From assembly GCA_023419055.1 (NCBI GenBank), contig JAEZYO010000294.1, positions 1 through 8,702 of the forward strand: DNA of 8,702 nucleotides, read 5' to 3'. The stretch is from Pseudomonadota bacterium (GTDB taxonomy: Bacteria; Myxococcota; Polyangia; Polyangiales; Polyangiaceae). The translations under genes were made by a program, and so were the position numbers. The notes beneath the pieces were generated by a model. That model had not been told where the DNA came from, ran no database searches, and worked only from the letters and a program-made list of their open reading frames with translations. Below are positions 1 to 6,161 of the stretch, in pieces. Each line of letters starts with the position of its first letter. The stretch's first letter is position 1.

Positions 1-1017
1 CGCTACTTCCCCGGGCGCGGACTTTTACCCCTGCGCCAGGCGGCAGCTCGCTGGTACGAGCGGCGCTACCACGCGCGCTTCGAGCCCGATCGCGATCTCA
101 TCATCACGATGGGTGCCAAGGAGGGCATCAGCCACCTGTGCCTCGCGATGCTCGACGTGGGCGACGTCGCGATCGCTCCCGACCCTTGTTACCCGATTCA
201 CGCCGGTGCTCCGCTGATCGCCGGCGCCACGGTGGAGCTTTACCCGGCGCGCGCGGACGTTCCCGCCGCTCGCGCGGTGGCGCAGGCCATCGAGCGAGTG
301 AAGGCGCGCGGCAAGAAGCCGAAGCTCGTGATCGCGAACTACCCGCAAAACCCGACCGGGCTCGTGATTTCGAAGGAAGAGCTCGGCGATCTCGCGCGCG
401 TCGTGCGGGACGCGGGCGCGTTCCTCTTGCACGACCTCGCCTACGCGGATCTGGATTTCCACGCGCGCTTCGCGCCCAGCATCTTCGACTGTGGCTTGCC
501 GCCCGAAGAGGTGAAGGCCTTCGGCATCGAGGCCGTCTCGATGTCCAAGAGCTACAACATGCCCGGCTGGCGCATCGCGTTCATGGCCGGCAACGATCGC
601 CTGATCGCAGCCCTCGCGCATTTGAAGACGTACCTCGATTACGGCACCTTCGCGCCGCTCCAGTACGCGGCGGCCTGGGCGCTCGATCACGGCGACCGCT
701 TCACGAACGAGATCCGCGACCTCTACAAGCAGCGCGCGACGGCGCTCGTCTCGGGGCTGCGCGGCGCGGGGTGGCCCGGCGTCACCGAGCCGAGCGGCAC
801 GATGTTCATCTGGGCGCCCATCCCGCCTTCGCTCGGTTCGAACTCGATGGACGCGACCACGCGCCTGATCGAGAGCGCTCACGTGGGGGTCGCGCCCGGC
901 GTCGGCTTCGGCCCGGGCGGTGACGGCTACGTGCGCTTCGCGTTGATCGAGGATCCGCCGCGCATCGCACAGGCGTGCGAGCGCATCGGCCGCCTTCTCG
1001 CCAGCAAGGCGGCGTGA
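1..1017 (+). CDS. alaC: AlaC-like class I/II PLP-dependent aminotransferase, 5' partial
   Basis: Fold-type I aminotransferase of the AlaC group (glutamate-pyruvate, alanine-forming), a cytosolic PLP enzyme that moves an amino group between glutamate and 2-oxo acids. Reading frame 1 is open from the first base, so the gene enters from the left; 338 residues are visible and about 60-70 N-terminal residues of a roughly 400-residue family are missing. Key residues, numbered from the first visible codon: N117 in NPTG, D145 and Y148 in HDLAYAD, the PLP-Schiff-base lysine K183 in SMSKSYNMPGWR, and the carboxylate-binding arginine R312 in YVRFALIE. Spacing N-to-D (28) and D-to-Y (3) matches aspartate aminotransferase. 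Phrases such as SKSYNMPGWR, DYGTFAPLQ and VRFALIE closely resemble E. coli AlaC as I recall it. Exact substrate (alanine versus LL-diaminopimelate or another amino acid) is inferred. The ATG at 109 is internal and is not the start. Ends with TGA, 6 bases from the end of the convergent tetR-type gene. Confidence 0.9.
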   Translation, partial: RYFPGRGLLPLRQAAARWYERRYHARFEPDRDLIITMGAKEGISHLCLAMLDVGDVAIAPDPCYPIHAGAPLIAGATVELYPARADVPAARAVAQAIERVKARGKKPKLVIANYPQNPTGLVISKEELGDLARVVRDAGAFLLHDLAYADLDFHARFAPSIFDCGLPPEEVKAFGIEAVSMSKSYNMPGWRIAFMAGNDRLIAALAHLKTYLDYGTFAPLQYAAAWALDHGDRFTNEIRDLYKQRATALVSGLRGAGWPGVTEPSGTMFIWAPIPPSLGSNSMDATTRLIESAHVGVAPGVGFGPGGDGYVRFALIEDPPRIAQACERIGRLLASKAA

Positions 1018-1023
1018 GCGCCC

Positions 1024-1656
1024 TCAGCGCGCGACGCCGTGCGCGTCCATGAGTGACTGGGCCGCTTTCAAGACGGAAGCGGCCGGCCCGGCGCCGCCTC
1101 TGAAGCACAGGCGCGCGTAGTAGCAGCCCTCGAGCAGCAGCATGAGGCCGTCCCCCAGGGCCTCAGGATCACGCGCCTTCATCTGACGTGAGAGCTTGCG
1201 CAGGCGCTCGCGGATTTCGGCTTTGTAGGCCTGAACGATGGAGCCGAGCGTGCGGTCGTCGTCGGAGAGCTCGACCGCCGCGTTCCCGAGCGCGCAGCCG
1301 CGGCCGAGCTTACAGCCGGAGTCGGCCTCGGAGCGGCTCGGCGTGCCGAAGACCTTGAAGAGCGCCTCGACCTGCTTGCGAGGAACGCCCTCGTACGGCG
1401 CCGTCGTCTCGTCCCAGAACTGCCAGTAGGCTCGCTCCTCCTCCCGGAGGTACTCGGCGACGAGCTCCTCCTTCGAGGAGAAGTTCCGGTACAGGCTCAT
1501 CTTGTTCGTTCCGGCGTCGCTCGCGATCGTGTCCACGCCGACCGCGTGGATGCCGTGACGATAAAAAAGGTCGGCCGCGGTCTCGAGGATCCGCTCTCGC
1601 ACGCGAGGTTTCTCTGCCGGTGAGGCGGCAGCCTTCTTGCCTCGCGCCTTGGTCAT
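1024..1656 (-). CDS. TetR/AcrR-family transcriptional repressor
   Basis: Complete 210-residue regulator, a typical length for TetR family dimers that bind DNA with an N-terminal helix-turn-helix and release it when a ligand enters the C-terminal pocket. A basic, disordered-looking leader (residues 1-18, rich in K, R, A) precedes the TetR_N domain at about 19-65: RERILETAADLFYRHG, then VDTIASDAGTNKMSLYRNF as the HTH (about 42-60). The C-terminal domain holds a G-C-x5-C-x-L-G-N-A-A-x-E segment (C115, C121), like the GC...NAAAE motif of some TetR subfamilies, and C178 and C184 further on. The ATG at 1654-1656 was chosen because the domain begins just after it and an AAGGTG Shine-Dalgarno-like sequence lies 9 bases upstream; the frame stays open much further upstream but that is antisense to the pump genes. 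Transcribed divergently from the efflux operon, so autoregulation and repression of the pump are likely (inference). Ligand unknown. Confidence 0.93.
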   Translation of the reverse strand: MTKARGKKAAASPAEKPRVRERILETAADLFYRHGIHAVGVDTIASDAGTNKMSLYRNFSSKEELVAEYLREEERAYWQFWDETTAPYEGVPRKQVEALFKVFGTPSRSEADSGCKLGRGCALGNAAVELSDDDRTLGSIVQAYKAEIRERLRKLSRQMKARDPEALGDGLMLLLEGCYYARLCFRGGAGPAASVLKAAQSLMDAHGVAR

Positions 1657-1669
1657 GGTGCGCAGCACC

Positions 1670-1698
1670 TTGACGCTGCGAGGCGGGGCCCTAGTGAT
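1670..1698 (+). promoter_or_regulatory. Possible promoter of the efflux operon
   Basis: TTGACG at 1670-1675 matches five of six bases of a sigma-70 -35 box. About 16-17 bases later TAGTGAT (1692-1698) is a poor -10 candidate. It would end directly against the palindrome at 1699, so a bound repressor would cover the start site. The -35 overlaps the ribosome binding site of the regulator on the other strand. Weak, because the -10 is degenerate and promoters in this lineage often depart from the E. coli consensus. Confidence 0.27.
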
Positions 1699-1718
1699 GT
1701 GACTGACCGGTAACTCAC
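1699..1718. promoter_or_regulatory. Candidate TetR operator: 20-base imperfect palindrome
   Basis: Half-sites GTGACTGACC and GGTAACTCAC are inverted copies matching at 8 of 10 positions, centred on a perfect ACCGGT core. It is the strongest dyad I found in the 153 bases between the divergent regulator and pump genes, and its size suits a TetR-family dimer or pair of dimers. That the neighbouring TetR protein binds it is inference from position and symmetry. Confidence 0.55.
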
Positions 1719-1725
1719 TCAGCAG

Positions 1726-1754
1726 AACGTGATTCGGTTTCGATTCCGTGTCAA
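1726..1754 (-). promoter_or_regulatory. Possible promoter of the tetR-type gene
   Basis: On the minus strand a perfect TTGACA -35 hexamer occupies 1754-1749. With a 17-base spacer the -10 would be CACGTT at 1731-1726, which matches the consensus badly. If real, transcription would start near 1719 and run straight through the palindrome, placing the operator at the beginning of the transcript and giving a face-to-face overlap with the pump promoter. Confidence 0.22.
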
Positions 1755-1798
1755 GGCGCGCCCCCGCAGCGTCGAGGGCGAAGGTGTGTTCCGAGTCT

Positions 1799-1803
1799 GG
1801 GAG
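1799..1803 (+). promoter_or_regulatory. Ribosome binding site that fixes the adaptor start
   Basis: GGGAG, six bases before the ATG at 1810. It supports that ATG over the in-frame GTG at 1729, which has no comparable site and would place 27 arginine-rich residues ahead of the lipoprotein signal. Confidence 0.7.
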
Positions 1804-1809
1804 TTTCGT

Positions 1810-2967
1810 ATGGCGACCGGGAAGCTCGTATTCGCAATCAAGCTCGCGTCTCTTTTGGCCGTTTCGGCTTCGACTCTGACAGGCTGCAGCCGCTCGCAGG
1901 CGGCGACCGACGCCGCTCCTCCACCCCCGAAGGTGACGGTCGCGGAGGTCATCGCGCGCCCGCTCGAGCAGTGGGGAGAGTTCACCGGCAGGCTCGAAGC
2001 CGCCGAGAGCGTCGAGATTCGGCCGCGGGTCAGCGGCTTCGTGGACTCTCTGCACTTCACCGAAGGCGCGCGGGTCGAGAAGGGGCAGCTGCTGTTCCAG
2101 ATCGATCCGCGACCGCTCCAGGCCGAGGTGAGCCGCCTCGGCGCCGAGCTCGAACAACGCAAGGCCGCGCTCGAGCTCGCGAACGCCAACTACGCACGCG
2201 CCGAGCGGCTCTTCGCCGAAAAGGTGATCACGGAGCAGGAGGTCGACCGGCTGCGAGCCGAGGCGTCGACCTCTCGCTCGGCGCTCGGCGCGGCCCGGGC
2301 GTCGCTCGAGGCGGCGCGGTTGAACCTGGATTTCAGCCGGGTGCGCGCGCCGATTTCCGGGCGTGTGTCGCGCGCCTTGATTCGACCCGGGAACCTCGTG
2401 ACCAGCGCGAGCTTGCTCACGACGGTCGTCTCGGAAGATCCCATTCACGCCTATTTCGACGCCGACGAGCAGACCTTCCTCGCCTTCACCCAGCAATCGA
2501 AGGGTGGCCAGGCGCCGGCCTACCTCGGGCTCATCAGCGAGCAGGGGCACCCGCACGAGGGTAGGCTCGATTTTCTCGACAACCGGCTCGACCCGAAGAC
2601 CGGCACGATCCGCGCACGAGCGAGCTTCGAGAACCCGAACGGGGCCTTCACTCCGGGGCTCTTCGCGCGCCTCAAGCTGGCCCTCTCCGAACGCCGCCCG
2701 GCGATCTTGATCGACGATCGCGCGGTCGGCACCGACCTCGGCAAGCGCTTCGTGCTCGTGCTGAAGGCGGACGAGACGGTCGACTACCGGAGCGTGAAGC
2801 TCGGGCCCCTCGTCGACGGCTTGCGCGTGGTGAAGGAGGGTCTCGCTCCGAGCGACGTGATCGTGAAAAACGGTCTCTCGCACGTTCGGCCCGGCATGCG
2901 GGTGACGCCCACTGTCGCCCCGATGCAACCCGAGCCCGCCGGAACGGCAGCCGCAGCGGCCAAGTAG
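1810..2967 (+). CDS. mexE: RND efflux periplasmic adaptor (membrane fusion protein), MexE-like lipoprotein
   Basis: Periplasmic adaptor that joins the inner-membrane RND pump to an outer-membrane channel. The 385-residue product starts with a lipoprotein signal: K5, a hydrophobic stretch (about 6-22) and lipobox LTGC, so C26 is the likely lipidated residue. After a short Pro-rich linker come the first half of the lipoyl/barrel-sandwich domain (about 65-100: EIRPRVSGFVDSLHF, FQIDPRP), an alpha-helical coiled-coil hairpin (about 103-172, rich in E, A, R, L), the second lipoyl half (RAPISGRVSR, 179-188), then beta-barrel and membrane-proximal domains (YFDADEQTF, GRLDFLDN, AVGTDLGKRFVLVL, NGLSHVRPGM). 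These signatures match Pseudomonas MexE closely as I recall it. The tail is Ala-rich. The next gene, the transporter, starts 15 bases after its TAG, so the two are surely co-transcribed. The start ATG has GGGAG six bases upstream. Likely controlled by the divergent TetR regulator. Substrates cannot be read from sequence. Confidence 0.95.
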   Translation: MATGKLVFAIKLASLLAVSASTLTGCSRSQAATDAAPPPPKVTVAEVIARPLEQWGEFTGRLEAAESVEIRPRVSGFVDSLHFTEGARVEKGQLLFQIDPRPLQAEVSRLGAELEQRKAALELANANYARAERLFAEKVITEQEVDRLRAEASTSRSALGAARASLEAARLNLDFSRVRAPISGRVSRALIRPGNLVTSASLLTTVVSEDPIHAYFDADEQTFLAFTQQSKGGQAPAYLGLISEQGHPHEGRLDFLDNRLDPKTGTIRARASFENPNGAFTPGLFARLKLALSERRPAILIDDRAVGTDLGKRFVLVLKADETVDYRSVKLGPLVDGLRVVKEGLAPSDVIVKNGLSHVRPGMRVTPTVAPMQPEPAGTAAAAAK

Positions 2968-2982
2968 ACCAAGGACTTTGCC

Positions 2983-5900
2983 ATGAATTTCTCGGCGTTC
3001 TTCGTGCGTCGGCCGATCTTCGCGGCCATGCTCTCTCTCGCCATCGTGCTTTGCGGCCTGCTCGCGCTGCCCAAGCTGCCGATCAGCGAGTACCCCGAGG
3101 TCGTGCCGCCCACGGTGGTGGTGCGCGCGATCTATCCCGGCGCGAGCCCCGACGTGATCGCCGAGACGGTCGCGTCGCCCCTCGAGCAGGCGATCACCGG
3201 CGTCGAGGGCATGCTCTACCAGTCGTCGCAGGCCACGGCCAACGGCAGCCTGACCCTGACGGTCACGTTCGCGCTCGGCACCGACCTCGACAAGGCGCAG
3301 GTGCAGGTGCAGAACCGCGTCGCGCAAACGCTGCCGAAGCTGCCTTCGGACGTGCAGCGCCTCGGGGTCACGACGGACAAGTCGTCGCCCGATCTCACGA
3401 TGGTCGTGCACCTGATCTCGCCGGGTGACCGCTACGACATGCTCTACCTCTCGAACTTCGCCGTGCTGCGGGTGAAGGACGAGCTCTCGCGCATCGACGG
3501 CGTCGGCAGCGTGCAGGTGTTCGGCGCCGGCAACTACTCGATGCGCGTCTGGCTCGATCCCGAGAAGGTAGCGTCGCGGGGCCTCTTGGCGAGCGACGTG
3601 GTGCGAGCCATCCGCGAGCAGAACGTGCAGGTCGCGGCCGGTCAGCTCGGCGCGCCCCCCGCGGCGGGTGAGGCCGATTTTCAGGTCTCCATCAACGCCA
3701 AGGGCCGGCTCACGAGCGAGGAGGAGTTCCGGAACATCGTGATTCGGACCGGCGACCTCGGCGAGATCACGCGCCTCGGAGACGTGGCGCGGGTCGAGCT
3801 CGGCGCCGACTCGTACGCGCTGCGCTCGCTGCTCGACAACCAAGAGGCGGCCGCGATCCCCATCTTCCAGCGCCCCGGATCGAACGCCATCCAGATCTCC
3901 GATCAGGTGCGGGCCAAGATGGCCGAGCTCAAGCGGGAGTTCCCGGAGGGCGTCGACTACCGGATCGTGTACGACCCGACCGTGTTCGTGCGGGGTTCGA
4001 TCCGCGCGGTCGTGAGCACCCTGTTCGAGGCCATCGCGCTCGTGGTCATCGTGGTGATCCTGTTCCTCCAGACCTGGCGCGCTTCCGTCATCCCGCTCAT
4101 CGCGGTGCCGGTGTCCTTGATCGGGACGTTCGCGGTCATGTACCTGCTCGGCTTTTCGCTGAACGCGCTCTCGCTGTTCGGGCTCGTGCTCGCGATCGGG
4201 ATCGTCGTCGACGACGCGATCGTGGTGGTCGAGAACGTGGAGCGGAACATCGAGCTCGGGCTCCGGCCCATGGAGGCGACGCAGAAGGCGATGGGGGAGG
4301 TGACGAGCCCCATCGTGGCGACAGCGCTGGTGCTCTGCGCGGTGTTCGTGCCGACCGCCTTCATCAGCGGGCTCTCCGGCCAGTTCTACCGTCAGTTCGC
4401 GATCACGATCGCGATCAGCACGCTGATCTCGGCCTTCAACTCCCTCACGCTCTCGCCGGCGCTCTCCGCGTTGCTCTTGCGCGAGCACCAGGCGCCGAAG
4501 GATCGCCTGACGCGCGCGCTGGATCGCTCGCTCGGCTGGCTGTTCCGCCCCTTCAACCGCTTCTTCGAGGCAAGCTCTCGAGCATACGTCGCCGGCCTGC
4601 GCGGCGTGCTCAGGAAGAGCGCGCTCGCGCTCGTGCTCTACGGAGGCCTCGTCGCGCTCACTTACGTGGGTTTCGAGAAGACCCCGACCGGCTTCGTCCC
4701 GACCCAGGACAAGCAATACCTGGTCGCGTTCGCTCAGCTCCCGGACGCGTCGTCGCTCGAGCGCAGCGAGCAGGTGATCCGGCGCATGAGTGACCTCGCG
4801 TTGAAACAGCCGGGGGTCGAGAGCGCGGTCGCGTTCCCGGGGCTCTCGATCAACGGGCTCTCCAACAGCCCGAGCGCGGGGATCTTGTTCGTGATCCTCG
4901 ACCCGTTCGAGAAGCGACGCGCGCCCGAGCTCACTGCGGGCGCCATCGCCGGCGCGCTCGGCGCGAAGTTCGGCGGTATCGAGGAGGCGTTCGCCGCCGT
5001 GTTCCCGCCGCCGCCGGTTCAGGGCCTGGGCACCATCGGCGGCTTCAAGATGCAGATCGAGGATCGCGCGGGCCTCGGCTTTCAGGAGCTCTACGCGCAG
5101 ACCCAGAACCTCGTGGCCAAGGCCAACGCGACACCTGGCCTGGGCGGCGTTTTCTCGGGATTTCAGATCAACGTGCCGCAGGTCTCGGCCGACGTGGATC
5201 GCGACAAGGCCAAGGCCCACGGCGTCGCGCTCGGCGACCTGTTCGAGACGATGCAGATCTACCTCGGCTCGGCGTACGTGAACGACTTCAACCGCTTCGG
5301 TCGCACCTACCAGGTGAACGTGCAGGCCGAGCCGCGCTTCCGCACCGAGCCCGAGAACATCTTGCGCTTGAAGACGCGGAACGCGGCGGGCGAGATGATC
5401 CCGCTCGGCGCCATGGTGAAGGTCGAGGAGAGCGCGGGGCCGGACCGGGTGCTCCACTACAACGGGCACGTGAGCGCGGAGCTCAACGGTGGGCCCGCCC
5501 CAGGCTTCAGCTCGGGGCAGGCGCAGGCCTTGATTGAAGAGCTCGCGAAGCGCGAGTTGCCGAACGGTATGGCCTTCGAGTGGACGGAGCTCACCTATCA
5601 GCAGATCCTCGCCGGAAACACGGCCCTGCTCGTGTTCCCGCTGTGCGTGCTCCTGGTCTTCGTCGTGCTCGCGGCGCTCTACGAGAGCCTAGGGCTGCCC
5701 CTGGTCGTGATCCTCATCGTGCCGATGTGCCTGCTCTCGGCGCTGCTCGGGGTTCACGTCGCCGGGGGAGACAACAACATCTTCACCCAGATCGGTCTCA
5801 TCGTGCTGGTTGGCCTGGCGTGCAAGAACGCGATCTTGATCGTGGAGTTCGCGCGCGAGCGCGAAGCCGAGGGCGAGAGCACCCTGCAAGCCGTGCTCGA

Positions 5901-6153
5901 GGCGTGCCGCCTGCGCTTGCGCCCGATCTTGATGACGTCGCTCGCGTTCGTCATGGGCGTGGTGCCCCTCATCACCTCGAGCGGCGCCGGATCCGAGATG
6001 CGCCGCGCGATGGGCGTCGCCGTGTTCTCGGGCATGCTGGGCGTCACCTTCTTCGGCCTGCTCTTGACCCCGGTCTTTTACCTGGTCGTGCGCCGGCGGC
6101 GCTCGCGCGCGGCGGCGAGCGTGGAGGCCGCGCCGCTGCCGGCCGCCGGTTGA
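2983..6153 (+). CDS. mexF: RND multidrug efflux transporter, HAE-1 family, MexF-like permease
   Basis: Proton-driven inner-membrane trimer that takes hydrophobic or amphiphilic compounds from periplasm and membrane and passes them to the adaptor and channel. At 1056 residues it is full length for the HAE-1 family. Opening MNFSAFFVRRPIFAAMLSLA is the family start with TM1 (about 10-29), followed by a porter domain (LPISEYPEVVPPTVVVRA), TM2-TM6 (about 344-495), TM7 near 547-564, the second porter half, and TM8-TM12. Proton-relay residues are intact: D410 and D411 in TM4 (GIVVDDAIVVVEN), K948 in TM10 (GLACKNAILIVEF), R978 and T985 (RLRPILMTS), equivalent to D407, D408, K940, R971 and T978 of E. 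coli AcrB. FPPPPVQGLG sits at 674-683. Long stretches (TRL.DVARVELG, SLNALSLFGLVLAIGIVVDD, ELTYQQILAGNTAL) match Pseudomonas MexF as I recall it. AAGGA lies seven bases before the ATG. No outer-membrane factor gene follows; the next gene is convergent. No frameshift or missing key residue. Confidence 0.97.
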   Translation: MNFSAFFVRRPIFAAMLSLAIVLCGLLALPKLPISEYPEVVPPTVVVRAIYPGASPDVIAETVASPLEQAITGVEGMLYQSSQATANGSLTLTVTFALGTDLDKAQVQVQNRVAQTLPKLPSDVQRLGVTTDKSSPDLTMVVHLISPGDRYDMLYLSNFAVLRVKDELSRIDGVGSVQVFGAGNYSMRVWLDPEKVASRGLLASDVVRAIREQNVQVAAGQLGAPPAAGEADFQVSINAKGRLTSEEEFRNIVIRTGDLGEITRLGDVARVELGADSYALRSLLDNQEAAAIPIFQRPGSNAIQISDQVRAKMAELKREFPEGVDYRIVYDPTVFVRGSIRAVVSTLFEAIALVVIVVILFLQTWRASVIPLIAVPVSLIGTFAVMYLLGFSLNALSLFGLVLAIGIVVDDAIVVVENVERNIELGLRPMEATQKAMGEVTSPIVATALVLCAVFVPTAFISGLSGQFYRQFAITIAISTLISAFNSLTLSPALSALLLREHQAPKDRLTRALDRSLGWLFRPFNRFFEASSRAYVAGLRGVLRKSALALVLYGGLVALTYVGFEKTPTGFVPTQDKQYLVAFAQLPDASSLERSEQVIRRMSDLALKQPGVESAVAFPGLSINGLSNSPSAGILFVILDPFEKRRAPELTAGAIAGALGAKFGGIEEAFAAVFPPPPVQGLGTIGGFKMQIEDRAGLGFQELYAQTQNLVAKANATPGLGGVFSGFQINVPQVSADVDRDKAKAHGVALGDLFETMQIYLGSAYVNDFNRFGRTYQVNVQAEPRFRTEPENILRLKTRNAAGEMIPLGAMVKVEESAGPDRVLHYNGHVSAELNGGPAPGFSSGQAQALIEELAKRELPNGMAFEWTELTYQQILAGNTALLVFPLCVLLVFVVLAALYESLGLPLVVILIVPMCLLSALLGVHVAGGDNNIFTQIGLIVLVGLACKNAILIVEFAREREAEGESTLQAVLEACRLRLRPILMTSLAFVMGVVPLITSSGAGSEMRRAMGVAVFSGMLGVTFFGLLLTPVFYLVVRRRRSRAAASVEAAPLPAAG

Positions 6154-6161
6154 GCCGGACG

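Noticed and set aside
1010..1039. Inverted repeat CGGCGT / ACGCCG at the convergent junction of the aminotransferase and regulator.
   Set aside because: Six-base stem with an 18-base loop and no T run on either strand; expected by chance at this GC content.
1729..1809. In-frame GTG start 27 codons upstream of the adaptor ATG.
   Set aside because: It would put an Arg-rich stretch before a clean lipoprotein signal peptide, has no good ribosome binding site, and the ATG at 1810 has GGGAG at ideal spacing.
1657..5469. The frame of the tetR-type gene stays open upstream for a further ~3.8 kb antisense to the efflux genes, making an apparent 1481-residue ORF.
   Set aside because: The upstream part has no recognisable domain, is dominated by R, H, E, D and L as expected from reading G/C-rich codons backwards, and lies opposite two unmistakable pump genes. 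Only the last 210 residues form a protein family member.
6139..6158. CCGGC / GCCGG repeat at the end of the transporter gene as a terminator.
   Set aside because: Stem of five pairs, no following T tract, inside Ala/Gly/Pro-coding GC-rich sequence.
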